This document shows positions 52,969 through 61,425 of a DNA stretch of 64,000 nucleotides, in pieces (positions within the stretch are counted from its first letter, which is position 1; every line of letters begins with the position of its first letter). The notes under the pieces are model-generated. The model saw only the letters and a list, made by a program, of their open reading frames with translations, had not been told where the DNA came from and did not search any database. The DNA comes from Streptomyces flavofungini (GTDB lineage Bacteria; Actinomycetota; Actinomycetes; Streptomycetales; Streptomycetaceae), in the NCBI RefSeq assembly GCF_014650815.1, contig NZ_BMVR01000009.1, positions 355,045-419,044 of the forward strand, read 5' to 3'. A program made the translations under genes and the position numbers.

Positions 52969-55319
52969 TCGGACTTCGGCGGCTTCGCCGTGTCGAACGC
53001 GAAGAGCAGGTTGTCCGCCCCCGACACCACCGCCACCCGCCCCGCGAGCGTCACGCGCGGGTTCGTGCGCAGCCCGCCGCCGTTGACCTTCGGGTCCGTG
53101 GTCCACAGGCGGCGGCCGTCGCGCGGCGCGAGCGCGGCGACCCGCCCCCCGGCCGAGCCGAAGTACAGCGCCCCCGGCCCGGCGGCCGGACTCGCCGCAC
53201 CCTCCACGCCCGTGTGCCGGGCCCACCGGAGCCCGCCGGACGCGGGGTCGACCGCGCTGACCCGGCCGCTGTCCTCCGTGAAGTACACCGTGCCGCCGAC
53301 CAGCCGGGGCCTGCCGCCGTAGGCCTTCGACAGCCGCGTCGTCGTCGCCTTGCCGCGCGCCGCGTCCAGGCGCAGCACCGCGTCGTACTCAAGGACGCCG
53401 ACATCCCCGCCCGCCCGCTGCCGCACCAGCACGAGCCGCCCACCGGCCGCGCCGAGCGGCTGCACCGGCCCGCCCACAGTGACCGCCCGGCCCAGCTCGC
53501 CCGAGGCGAGGTCGACGCCGCGTACCGTGTCGCGCCGCGCCGCACCGTCCGCGACCTGCCCCTTCGGCATGCACATCACGTACGCCTGGCCGCCCGCGCC
53601 GAGCGGCGCGCACTGGCTGCCCGCCGGGAACGGGGCCGTCCACAGATTCTTGCCGGAACGGGCGTTCCGGGCCTCGATACGGGTGCCGTCCGCGTCGATC
53701 GTCAGCACCGTCGACCCGACCACCACGGCGTCCTGCGCACCGGCGCCCGCGACGACCGTGGCATGGGCGCCCATCGGCGCGGACCACAGCTCCTTGCCGC
53801 GCGCGACGTCGAGGGCGACCACCTCGTCACGCCCCGAACCCTCGGCGGCGAAGCGGTAGCCGACGACGGTACGGCCGTCGCCCGCGAGCCCGGCGATGGA
53901 GGTGTCCTGGACCGGTACGCCCGGCCCGGCCACGGCCCACAGCCGCTTGCCGTCCGCGACCCGCACGCGGGCGGCGACGGTGCCGCCGCCCCCGCAGTAC
54001 ACGGAGTCGCCGTGCGCCAGACAGCGCACCTCGTCGGGGATCTTCGCCTTCCCGGCCGGTACGTCCTGCCGCCACGGCCGGAAGCCGTCGGGCAGCGCCG
54101 GACTCGTGGCGGCCACGTTGCGTTCCTTGTCGTCCCGCTCGCTGTCCGAGCCGCCGCCGGACGGCTGGGCGAGCAGCGCGAGGCCCGCGCCGATGACGGC
54201 GACGGCGGCGACGGCGGCGAGGACGGGGCGCCGGCGGCGACGGCGGGCGGGGCGGTGGGCGGGGGTCGGTGAGGCGAGGCCGGGCTCACCCGCGCCGTGG
54301 CCAGCACCCGCGCCATGCCCGCCACCCGTGCCATGCCCGCCACCCGTGCCATGCCCGCCACCGGTGTCCTGCCCGCTACCCGCGCCATGCCCGCCACCCG
54401 TGTCCCCGGCCCCGGACAGATGATGCTCGGTCCGGGTGTCCCGGGTGCGGCAGCCGCCCGTGACGACCTCCAGCTCGGTGGGCAGGTCCCGCAGGCGGAC
54501 GAGGAGCTCGTCGATGGAGGGCCGGGCGGCCGGGTCCTTGGTGAGGCAGGGTTCGACGGCGGTACGCAGGGCGTGCGGTACGTCGCCGAGGGCGGGCGGC
54601 TCGTGCACGACCTGGTAGGCCGTCATATAGGGGGAGTCCGCGTCGAAGGGCCCCTGCCCCGTGGACGCGTACACCAGCAGCGTGGCGAGCGAGAAGACGT
54701 CCGAGGACGGCCCGACCCCGCGCGGGTTCTGCAACTGCTCCGGCGACATGAACGGCGGCGTACCGATCACCCGCCCCGTCATGGTCAGCGTCTGCTGGTC
54801 GGCCGCGCGGGAGATGCCGAAGTCGATGACGCGCGGCCCTTCCGGCGAAAGGACCACGTTGGACGGCTTGAGATCACGGTGGACGACATCGGCCCGATGG
54901 ATGTCACGCAGCGCCTCGGCCAGCCCGATGGCGAGCGACCGCAGCTCGGCGCCACCGATCGGCCCACGGCGCGCGATGCGCTGCGCGAGCGTCGGGCCCT
55001 CTATGAACGACGTGGCCATCCACGGATGCGGCCCCTCGGGGTCGGCGTCCACGACGGCGGCGGTGAACGCGCCACTGACCCGGCGCGCCGCGGCGACCTC
55101 CTGCCGGAACCGGGTACGGAACTCGTCGTCGTCCGCGAACTGCTGGTGGATCAGCTTGATCGCGACCGGCCGCCCCGACGCCGTACGCCCGAGGAACACG
55201 GTGCCCATGCCGCCCGCGCCGAGGCGGGCCTCCAGCGGATAGCCACCGATCTCCTCAGGGTCCCCTGAGCGGAGCGACACCTTTCGACCCTCCCGTTCCG
55301 GTCGTCCCCCGTGCGTCAT
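52965..55319 (-). CDS. Transmembrane Ser/Thr protein kinase with PQQ-like beta-propeller
   Basis: A 784-residue Hanks-type kinase. The kinase domain (about 15-275) is intact: LGAGGMGTVFLGR, VAIKLI (ATP Lys), VVHRDLKPSNVVL (catalytic loop), VIDFGIS and GTPPFMSPEQL. A juxtamembrane tract of GGGHGTGGGHG repeats precedes an Arg-rich stop and one transmembrane helix (PVLAAVAAVAVIGAGLALLA). The extracytoplasmic half holds repeated PQQ-type blades (LDVARGKELWSAP; ARSGKNLWTAPF; VDPASGGLRWARH; APRDGRRLWTTDP). It probably senses an external ligand through the propeller. ATG 55319 begins MTHGGRPEREG. Confidence 0.93.
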   Translation of the reverse strand: MTHGGRPEREGRKVSLRSGDPEEIGGYPLEARLGAGGMGTVFLGRTASGRPVAIKLIHQQFADDDEFRTRFRQEVAAARRVSGAFTAAVVDADPEGPHPWMATSFIEGPTLAQRIARRGPIGGAELRSLAIGLAEALRDIHRADVVHRDLKPSNVVLSPEGPRVIDFGISRAADQQTLTMTGRVIGTPPFMSPEQLQNPRGVGPSSDVFSLATLLVYASTGQGPFDADSPYMTAYQVVHEPPALGDVPHALRTAVEPCLTKDPAARPSIDELLVRLRDLPTELEVVTGGCRTRDTRTEHHLSGAGDTGGGHGAGSGQDTGGGHGTGGGHGTGGGHGAGAGHGAGEPGLASPTPAHRPARRRRRRPVLAAVAAVAVIGAGLALLAQPSGGGSDSERDDKERNVAATSPALPDGFRPWRQDVPAGKAKIPDEVRCLAHGDSVYCGGGGTVAARVRVADGKRLWAVAGPGVPVQDTSIAGLAGDGRTVVGYRFAAEGSGRDEVVALDVARGKELWSAPMGAHATVVAGAGAQDAVVVGSTVLTIDADGTRIEARNARSGKNLWTAPFPAGSQCAPLGAGGQAYVMCMPKGQVADGAARRDTVRGVDLASGELGRAVTVGGPVQPLGAAGGRLVLVRQRAGGDVGVLEYDAVLRLDAARGKATTTRLSKAYGGRPRLVGGTVYFTEDSGRVSAVDPASGGLRWARHTGVEGAASPAAGPGALYFGSAGGRVAALAPRDGRRLWTTDPKVNGGGLRTNPRVTLAGRVAVVSGADNLLFAFDTAKPPKSE

Positions 55320-55414
55320 GCCTGTCCGCACAAACTAGCGGCCGGGGGCGGAGGGGAGGCAAGGCGGGGGACGAAATGGGCGTGGCACCTGGGCCTTGAC
55401 CAGAGCCGGAGGAG

Positions 55415-55502
55415 CTGGAACGGCCGCCGTACCGCCGCACGGGCTGGAACGGCTGCTCTACCCGCCGGACGGTTGGAATGGCTGCCGTACCGCCGGACGG
55501 GC
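55415..55502 (+). repeat. Three degenerate 29-30-bp tandem repeats
   Basis: Units starting CTGGAACGG or TGGAATGG and ending CCG(C/G)ACGG at about 55415-55443, 55444-55473 and 55474-55502, in the gap between the divergent kinase and membrane-protein genes. The 222-bp gap holds nothing else except a GATAAT -10 box at 55530-55535. Confidence 0.75.
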
Positions 55503-55541
55503 CTGAGGGAGCCGCGCTTCCCCTCGGGCGATAATCGACGC

Positions 55542-56072
55542 GTGAGTGACCAACCGCGAGACGAACCCCGTACCGACCCGGGTACCGACCGGCAGCCCGA
55601 GGGCACCGCGCCGGGGCCCCGCCCCGAATCCATCCGCTTCTTCGGTACGAGCTGGGTCGACCACACGGACCGCTACGGCCTGCGCCGGTTCGGCGTCGCG
55701 GTCGGCTCGCTGGCCGCGGCGGTCGTGGGCTGCCTGGTGCTGCGCTTCGCGTACCAGGGCCTGGAGATCGCGGACGTGGGCTCGTTCGTGAACCTGCTGG
55801 TCGTGATCATGTTCGCGATCTGCAGCGCGGTCGCGTTCCGGCGCACGTGGGAGGGCTTCTCCAAGCGCCACGACCCGCAGTCGGTGGCGTCGATGCGCAG
55901 CCTGATGATGATCGGCTTCATCGGCTCCCTCCTCGCGTACTTCTTCCGCACCCTGAAGGAAGCCCCCGGCGAGAACCTGCACCGGCAGGAGTACGAGACG
56001 GCCCGGCAGCAGTACGAGAAGCGGACGTCCCGCAGGGCGAAGAACCCGACGAAGCGGAAGCGCCGCAAGTAG
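55542..56072 (+). CDS. Small multi-pass membrane protein with basic tail
   Basis: A 176-residue protein. A Pro/Glu/Arg-rich N-terminus (about 45 residues) is followed by three hydrophobic segments (FGVAVGSLAAAVVGCLVLRFAY; FVNLLVVIMFAICSAVAF; LMMIGFIGSLLAYFFRTL) and a strongly basic C-terminus (KRTSRRAKNPTKRKRRK). GTG 55542 sits seven bases after GATAAT, so the message is probably leaderless. The function is not recognised. Confidence 0.82.
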   Translation: MSDQPRDEPRTDPGTDRQPEGTAPGPRPESIRFFGTSWVDHTDRYGLRRFGVAVGSLAAAVVGCLVLRFAYQGLEIADVGSFVNLLVVIMFAICSAVAFRRTWEGFSKRHDPQSVASMRSLMMIGFIGSLLAYFFRTLKEAPGENLHRQEYETARQQYEKRTSRRAKNPTKRKRRK

Positions 56073-56149
56073 CAGGACGGGGGAGCCCGGGCCCCACCGC
56101 TTGGCCGGAACCCCGACGCAGCGCCGGGAGGCAGGGCGAGGATGAAGCC

Positions 56150-57082
56150 ATGCCGAGCGACAGCGACAGCGAAAGCGACCGCCAGAACCCGAGCGTGGGT
56201 ACGAGCCCGAGCGTGAGCGGGGACCCGACCCTGACCCCGACCCTGGCCCCGAACAAGAGCGAACCCCCCACCTCAGCCCCTACCCCAGCCCTCACCCCAG
56301 CCCCCGACTCCGCTCTCTCCTTCGACGCAGTGGCGACCCAATACGCGGCGGCCCGCCCCGGCTACCCACCCGAACTCTTCTCCACGATCGAGGAGTTGGC
56401 GGGGCGCTCCCTGGCAGGCGCCACAGTGGTGGACGTGGGCGCGGGTACAGGGATCGCCACCCGCCTGCTCCGGGACCGGGGCGCACACGTGATCGCGGTG
56501 GAGCCGGGCCCGGCGATGGGCGCGGAGCTGCGGGCGACCCAGCCCGGCACCCCCCTGCTACGTGCGGTGGGGGACGCCCTGCCCCTGGCCACGGCGTCGG
56601 CGGACTTCGTGACGTACGCCCAGGCGTTCCACTGGACGGACCCGGCCCGCTCGGTCCCGGAGGCATTACGCGTGCTGCGCCCGGGTGGCGCGCTGGCGGT
56701 GTGGTGGAACACCCCGGACCCGGAGGTCGAGTGGGCGGCGGAGCAGGAGGCCCGCCTGAAGTCCCAACTCCCCGGCTACCACGCGAACCCCATCAGCGGC
56801 GACGCACCAGGAGTCATCAGAACCGCGGCCCCGACCCTGACCCCGATCCACCGCCGCCTGCACTGGACCCGCCGGGTCCCCCTGTCCACCCACCTGTCCC
56901 ACCTGGCCAGCCGCTCCTACTTCGCAACCATGGGCCCGGCCCGATCAACCTCCATCCTCGCGGCCGAACAAGCCCACCTGCGCAAGGCCTTCCCCGACGA
57001 CGTAGTAGAAGAGGCCTACGCCCTGGACATCACCCTGATCCAAACCCCCCAGCCCCCCAATAACCCCCAGCCGTCCCACTAG
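56150..57082 (+). CDS. Class I SAM-dependent methyltransferase
   Basis: A 310-residue protein. The first 50 residues are Ser/Pro/Thr-rich; the fold then starts with FDAVATQYAAARPGYPPELF and motif I VVDVGAGTGIATRLLRDRGAHVIAVEPG (about 81-108), followed by GDALPLATASADFVTYAQAFHWTDP and LRVLRPGGALAVWWN. This is the Methyltransf_11 pattern of trans-aconitate/UbiE-like enzymes. The substrate is unknown. Codon use in the 3' third becomes strongly C-rich, merging into the repetitive DNA that follows. Confidence 0.88.
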   Translation: MPSDSDSESDRQNPSVGTSPSVSGDPTLTPTLAPNKSEPPTSAPTPALTPAPDSALSFDAVATQYAAARPGYPPELFSTIEELAGRSLAGATVVDVGAGTGIATRLLRDRGAHVIAVEPGPAMGAELRATQPGTPLLRAVGDALPLATASADFVTYAQAFHWTDPARSVPEALRVLRPGGALAVWWNTPDPEVEWAAEQEARLKSQLPGYHANPISGDAPGVIRTAAPTLTPIHRRLHWTRRVPLSTHLSHLASRSYFATMGPARSTSILAAEQAHLRKAFPDDVVEEAYALDITLIQTPQPPNNPQPSH

Positions 57083-57228
57083 GCCCCAGCCCTCTACTAG
57101 CCCTCAGCCCCCCGCTAACCCCCACCGCGACTAGCCTCACGCCCGGGTCTTGCTCCCGCCGGGACGGTGCCCCCTCATCCGGCCCGTGCCCTCGCCGGGA
57201 CCTTGCCTGCCCCGGGGTTCGGCCTCCG

Positions 57229-57445
57229 TCCGGGCTGTGCTCATGCGCGAGTTCACGCGCCCGGGCTGTGCCCAAGCCTGAGTCTGTATGCCCGGGCTGT
57301 GCCTATTGAGCCCGAGCTCGCCCCCGGGCTGTGCTCAAGCCTGAGTCCGCGTGCCCGGGCCTTGCTCATGCGCGAGCTCACATGCCCGGGCCGTACTCAA
57401 GCCCGAGCTTGCCCGCCGGGTCCTGGCCGAGCCCGAGCTTGCACG
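57229..57445 (+). repeat. Seven-unit 31-bp tandem repeat tract
   Basis: Units of 30-32 bases, each beginning CCCGGGC(T/C)(G/T)T and ending near CGAG(C/T)TC(A/G)C, start at 57229, 57260, 57291, 57323, 57354, 57385 and 57416. A degenerate GGCTCACGCAGCCCCTG continuation reaches about 57560. The 784-bp gap 57083-57866 has no convincing gene: because the unit is not a multiple of three, several frames stay open through the repeat and code only low-complexity Pro/Ala/Arg sequence. Confidence 0.9.
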
Positions 57446-57609
57446 CCTGGGCCAGGGGCTGCGCGAGCCTGGCTCACGCAGCCCCTGGCTCACGCAGCCC
57501 CTGGCCCAAGTCCCTCTGGCTCAAGCCCCCGGGGCCAGGCCCCCCGGGCTCAACCAGCCCCCGGCCCGCGCACGGCCTCTGCCCACGCCCATGGCTTCCC
57601 GCCCTCCGA

Positions 57610-57800
57610 GGCCTACCCGCACGGGAGCCCCACCCGAATTCAGCCCGTCCGGCGTTTGAGGACGAGGCGCGCAGCGCCGATCGGCGGAGGCTGTCCCACC
57701 CGAAGGGAACACCCACCCCCGGAGCCCAGGGGCGGAGCCCCCCCCGCGCGGCGGAGCCGCACATTGACACAGCCGGGAAGGGGCGGGACTGGGGAAAGTC
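57610..57800 (+). repeat. Dispersed intergenic repeat, long copy
   Basis: Starts GGCCTACCCG, then CAGCCCGTCCGGCGTTTGAG (from 57641), a GACGAGGCGCGCAGCGCCGAT block, TGTCCC..GGGAACA hairpin, and GGGAAGGGGCGGGACTGGGGA to about 57800. It aligns over nearly its whole length with 60601-60752 and in part with the reverse copy at 36905-36985. Confidence 0.85.
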
Positions 57801-57866
57801 CCGCGGGGCCCCATCCCCCACCCAACCCCTTGACGAAGCCCGCCCCCCACCCCACATAATCATCAC

Positions 57867-58679
57867 ATGATGAATATCCAGCCCCCACCCCAAACCCCAG
57901 CCCCCACCTCCCAACCCCCCGAACCGCCCCCACCCCCCACCCCCGCAATCCAAGCCACCTCCCTGACCACAACCCGAGGCACCCGGAAAGTCCTCCACAA
58001 CCTCACCTTCACCGTCCCCCAAGGCCAGATCACCGGCCTCCTGGGCCCCTCGGGCTGCGGCAAGTCCACCCTGATGCGAGCAATCGTCGGCACCCAGGCA
58101 AGAGTCACCGGCACCCTGAACGTCCTGAACCACCCCGCAGGCACCCCCGCCCTCCGCTCCCGCATCGGCTACGTGACCCAGGACCCGTCCGTCTACGACG
58201 ACCTGACAGTCCGCCAGAACCTGGAGTACTTCGCCGCGATCCTGTCCCCGGGCCACGGCGAGACGGCGACCCGCCGCCAGGAGGACGTCACCCGAGCCAT
58301 CGCCGAAGTGGACCTGACCACCCACGCGGACGCCCTGGCGGCCAACCTCTCCGGCGGCCAACGCAACCGCGTCTCCCTGGCGGTAGCCCTCCTCGGCACC
58401 CCCGAACTCCTGGTTCTGGACGAGCCCACAGTCGGCCTGGACCCCGTACTGCGCCGAGACCTCTGGGACCTCTTCCACACCATCGCCGCCAACCGAGGCA
58501 CCACGATCCTGGTGTCGTCACACGTCATGGACGAGGCGGAACGCTGCCACCGCCTGCTCCTCATGCGAGAGGGCGAAATCCTCGCCGACGACACCCCCGA
58601 GTCCCTACGCACCAGCACAGCGACCCCAACGGTGGAAGCAGCGTTCCTCCACCTGGTCGACAAGGCCAACGCCACGTAA
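57867..58679 (+). CDS. ABC transporter ATP-binding protein (ABC-2 exporter)
   Basis: A 270-residue ABC ATPase with Walker A GPSGCGKST (about residues 62-70), Q-loop YVTQDPSVYDDLTV, signature LSGGQRNR, Walker B LLVLDEPTVGLDP and the H-loop in LVSSHVMDE. It is the ATPase of an ABC-2 (DrrA/YadG-type) exporter with the permease 172 bases downstream. The N-terminus is Pro-rich. CATAAT at 57854-57859 just before two overlapping ATGs points to a leaderless message from its own promoter after the repeat tract. Confidence 0.94.
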   Translation: MMNIQPPPQTPAPTSQPPEPPPPPTPAIQATSLTTTRGTRKVLHNLTFTVPQGQITGLLGPSGCGKSTLMRAIVGTQARVTGTLNVLNHPAGTPALRSRIGYVTQDPSVYDDLTVRQNLEYFAAILSPGHGETATRRQEDVTRAIAEVDLTTHADALAANLSGGQRNRVSLAVALLGTPELLVLDEPTVGLDPVLRRDLWDLFHTIAANRGTTILVSSHVMDEAERCHRLLLMREGEILADDTPESLRTSTATPTVEAAFLHLVDKANAT

Positions 58680-58851
58680 CCCCTCACCGCCCAACCCACC
58701 ACCCATCCCCCCAGCCACAACCGACCACACACCCCCCGCACACACCCCTCCGTACGCCCCCCCCCACGCCCCACACACACGCACCCCCGCACCTGCGCCC
58801 GCACCCAGCGCCCTCCCGCCCCCAGGCCCCCCTCCTCCTCCCGGAGCCCCC
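58680..58851 (+). other. C-rich, G-poor spacer between ABC genes
   Basis: In this 172-bp gap C is by far the commonest base and G is scarce, with CA/CC runs (CACACACCCCCC, CCCCCCCCCAC). No hairpin is apparent. The composition resembles a Rho-utilisation region. Confidence 0.5.
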
Positions 58852-59589
58852 ATGAACACCAACCGAACCCTCTCCACCGCAGCCCGAGTCCTACGCCAAC
58901 TCCGCCACGACCCCCGCTCGATCGCGCTGATGATCCTCGTCCCCTGCGTGATGCTCCTGCTGCTGCGCTACGTCTTCGACGGCAGCCCTCAGACCTTCGA
59001 CTCCATCGGCGCGTCGCTCCTGGGCATCTTCCCGCTGATCACGATGTTCCTGGTGACATCGATCGCCACGCTCCGCGAACGCACATCCGGCACTCTGGAA
59101 CGCCTCCTGGCGATGCCCCTGGCCAAGGGCGACCTCATCGCGGGCTACGCACTGGCCTTCGGCGCCCTGGCCGTGATCCAGTCGGCCCTGGCCACCGGCC
59201 TGGCCCTGTGGGCCCTGGGCCTGGACGTGACGGGCTCGGCCTGGCTCCTGCTCCTGGTGGCCCTCCTGGACGCCCTGCTCGGAACAGCCCTGGGCCTCTT
59301 CGTCTCGGCCTTCGCGGCCTCCGAGTTCCAAGCGGTCCAGTTCATGCCGGCGGTGATCTTCCCCCAACTGCTCCTCTGCGGCCTGTTCACCCCCCGCGAC
59401 AACATGCAGCCGGTCCTGGAGGCGATCTCGAACGGCCTCCCCATGTCGTACGCGGTGGACGGCATGAACGAGGTCGTGCGCCATCCCGACATCACGGGCG
59501 ACTTCGTCCGCGACGCGGCCATCGTCGCGGCCTGCGCCCTCCTGGTCCTGGCCCTGGGCGCAGCCACCCTCCGCCGCCGCACCCCCTGA
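58852..59589 (+). CDS. ABC-2 type transporter permease
   Basis: A 245-residue membrane protein with six helices: a cytoplasmic start (RVLRQLRHDPRSIALMILVPCVMLLLLRYVF), ITMFLVTSIATLRERTSGTLERLLAMPL (the conserved ABC-2 loop), and later QFMPAVIFPQLLLCGLFTPRDNMQPVLEAISNGLPMSYAVDGM, the family signature near the C-terminus. It forms the channel for the ATPase upstream. GGAG a few bases before the ATG supports the start. The substrate is unknown; drugs or lipids are usual for the family. Confidence 0.93.
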   Translation: MNTNRTLSTAARVLRQLRHDPRSIALMILVPCVMLLLLRYVFDGSPQTFDSIGASLLGIFPLITMFLVTSIATLRERTSGTLERLLAMPLAKGDLIAGYALAFGALAVIQSALATGLALWALGLDVTGSAWLLLLVALLDALLGTALGLFVSAFAASEFQAVQFMPAVIFPQLLLCGLFTPRDNMQPVLEAISNGLPMSYAVDGMNEVVRHPDITGDFVRDAAIVAACALLVLALGAATLRRRTP

Positions 59590-59710
59590 CCGCACCCGCC
59601 GACCGCACCCACCAGGAGCCCCACCCCCGTCCGCTCACCGGACAACCCGCCACCCGGCCCCCACCCGATGCGAGGATGACCACGAACGACGCATCCCGGG
59701 AGGCCCGCCC

Positions 59711-60571
59711 ATGACCAAGCCGAGCAAGCCGAACCCTCCGCACCAGCCGACCAAGCCGAACCAGAAGGTCGTCGCCGTCCTGGGCACCGGAAAGATCGGC
59801 GAAGCCCTGCTCAGCGGCATGATCCGCAGCGGCCGAGCCCCCGCGGACCTCCTGGTCACCGCCCGCCGCCAGGAACGAGCCGATGAACTCCGCACCCGCT
59901 ACGGCGTAGAACCCCTCACCAACGCCGAGGCCGCCAAGCGCGCGGACATCCTGATCCTCGCCTGCAAGCCGCAGGACATGGCCTCCCTCCTCGCCGAACT
60001 CGCCCCGCACGTCAGCACCGACACCCTCGTCATCAGCGCGGCCGCGGGCATCACGACGGCCTTCATCGAGGAGCACCTGGCCGCCGCCACCCCCGTCATC
60101 CGCGTCATGCCGAACACCCCGGTACTGGTGGACGAGGGCATGTCCGTCATCTCCGCCGGCAGCCACGCCACGGCCGCCGACCTGGCCCACGCGGAGGACG
60201 TCTTCGGCGCCGTGGGCAAGACGCTCCGGGTCCCCGAGACCCAACAGGACGCGTGCACCGCCCTCTCGGGCTCGGGCCCCGCCTACTTCTACTTCCTCGT
60301 CGAAGCGATGACGGACGCCGGCATCCTCCTGGGCCTCCCGCGCGACAAGGCCCACGACCTCATCGTCCAGGCGGCCATCGGCGCGGCGGTCATGCTCCGC
60401 GACAGCGGCGAACACCCGGTCAAACTCCGCGAGAACGTCACCTCCCCTGCGGGCACCACCATCAACGCCATCCGCGAACTCGAAAACCACGGAGTCCGTG
60501 CGGCCTTGATCGCAGCCCTGGAAGCAGCCCGAGACCGCAGCCGCGAACTGGCAACAGGCAACAACACCTAA
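59711..60571 (+). CDS. proC: Pyrroline-5-carboxylate reductase
   Basis: ProC makes proline from pyrroline-5-carboxylate with NAD(P)H. The 286-residue protein has the Rossmann motif VAVLGTGKIGEALLSGM (about 21-37), ILACKPQDM, ISAAAGI, VIRVMPNTPVLVDEGMSVI, and the C-terminal LSGSGPAYFYFLVEAMTDAGILLGLPRDKA and VTSPAGTTINAIRELE active-site segments. A Lys/Pro-rich N-terminal 18 residues precede the fold. GGGAGG about eight bases before the ATG is a strong ribosome-binding site. Confidence 0.97.
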   Translation: MTKPSKPNPPHQPTKPNQKVVAVLGTGKIGEALLSGMIRSGRAPADLLVTARRQERADELRTRYGVEPLTNAEAAKRADILILACKPQDMASLLAELAPHVSTDTLVISAAAGITTAFIEEHLAAATPVIRVMPNTPVLVDEGMSVISAGSHATAADLAHAEDVFGAVGKTLRVPETQQDACTALSGSGPAYFYFLVEAMTDAGILLGLPRDKAHDLIVQAAIGAAVMLRDSGEHPVKLRENVTSPAGTTINAIRELENHGVRAALIAALEAARDRSRELATGNNT

Positions 60572-60600
60572 CCCACCCCGCACCCGCACCCGCATCTTCA

Positions 60601-60752
60601 GGCCTACCCGGCACCGGTTCAGCCCGTCCGGCGTCTGCGGACGAGGCGCGAAGCGCCGATTCGGGGGAGGGCTGTCCCACCCGAAGGGGACACCCACCCC
60701 CGGGGGTCAGGGGCAAAGCCCTGGTCTCGGGAAGGGGCGGGATCGGGGAAAG
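60601..60752 (+). repeat. Dispersed intergenic repeat, second long copy
   Basis: Matches the copy at 57610-57800 block by block: GGCCTACCCG, CAGCCCGTCCGGCGT from 60620, GACGAGGCGCGAAGCGCCGAT, TGTCCC..GGGGACA hairpin, and GGGAAGGGGCGGGATCGGGGA. It fills the gap between proC and the cysteine hydrolase gene. Confidence 0.85.
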
Positions 60753-60754
60753 CC

Positions 60755-61351
60755 TCAGCCCAAACCCCCCAAAACCTCCCCTGTCCAAACCACCCGAGCA
60801 AACCCACCCCCGTGCAGGGAAACCGCCGACGCCTCCCCAACCTCCGCAGCCGTCCGCCGCCACCCGAACGGCCCCACCAGATCAAAGGTGTACGTCGCGT
60901 CATAAGCGAACACCACCTCGTACCCGAGATTCCCACCCATCCGAGCAGTCGTCTCCGCGCACATATTGGTCTGAATCCCGGCCACCACGATCTGAGAAAC
61001 CCCGGCCTCCCGCAGCCAAGCGTCCAGATCAGGCGTCCCGTAAAACGCCGAGTTCACACTCTTCGTGACGAACAGCTCGCCCCCGTCCCCCTTCCCGCGC
61101 CGCTGCTCGACGTACTCCTTGAACTCGTTGCCGACATACCCCGGCCGCAACGGCGACTCCGGCTTCGGCGAGTCATGCCGTACGAACACGACCGGCCGCC
61201 CCGTCGCCTGCCACGCGTCGATCAGCGAGGCGATGTTGTCGTCAGCCTCCGGATTGTTCCGCGCCCCCCAGTACCCCTCCTCCTCGAACCCCTTCTGTAC
61301 GTCCACGACGACCAGCGCCGCGTTCTCCGCGATGTTCAGTGCGTTCTCCAT
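60755..61351 (-). CDS. Isochorismatase-like cysteine hydrolase
   Basis: A 198-residue member of the isochorismatase-like family. The catalytic triad is visible as Asp in ALVVVDVQKGF, Lys in LFVTKSVNSAFYGT and Cys in VAGIQTNMCAETTAR. Substrates in the family range from nicotinamide to ureidoacrylate and isochorismate; this one is not assigned. ATG 61351 was taken; a GTG two codons earlier is possible. It is divergent from the GlxA-type regulator gene, 74 bases away. Confidence 0.9.
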   Translation of the reverse strand: MENALNIAENAALVVVDVQKGFEEEGYWGARNNPEADDNIASLIDAWQATGRPVVFVRHDSPKPESPLRPGYVGNEFKEYVEQRRGKGDGGELFVTKSVNSAFYGTPDLDAWLREAGVSQIVVAGIQTNMCAETTARMGGNLGYEVVFAYDATYTFDLVGPFGWRRTAAEVGEASAVSLHGGGFARVVWTGEVLGGLG

Positions 61352-61425
61352 GCCCACGATGCTGCCGCCAGGCGCCCCACCACCCCAGCCCTACAAAAGC
61401 CACCGATCGATGGTTTACTGCCACC

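Noticed and set aside
57229..57445. CRISPR array
   Set aside because: Repeats are directly adjacent without unique spacers and diverge from unit to unit; no cas gene is near.
57083..57866. Several long open frames (for example 57167-57859 on the plus strand) as genes
   Set aside because: They run through the 31-bp repeats and the dispersed repeat, are low in complexity in every frame, and have no ribosome-binding site or homology.
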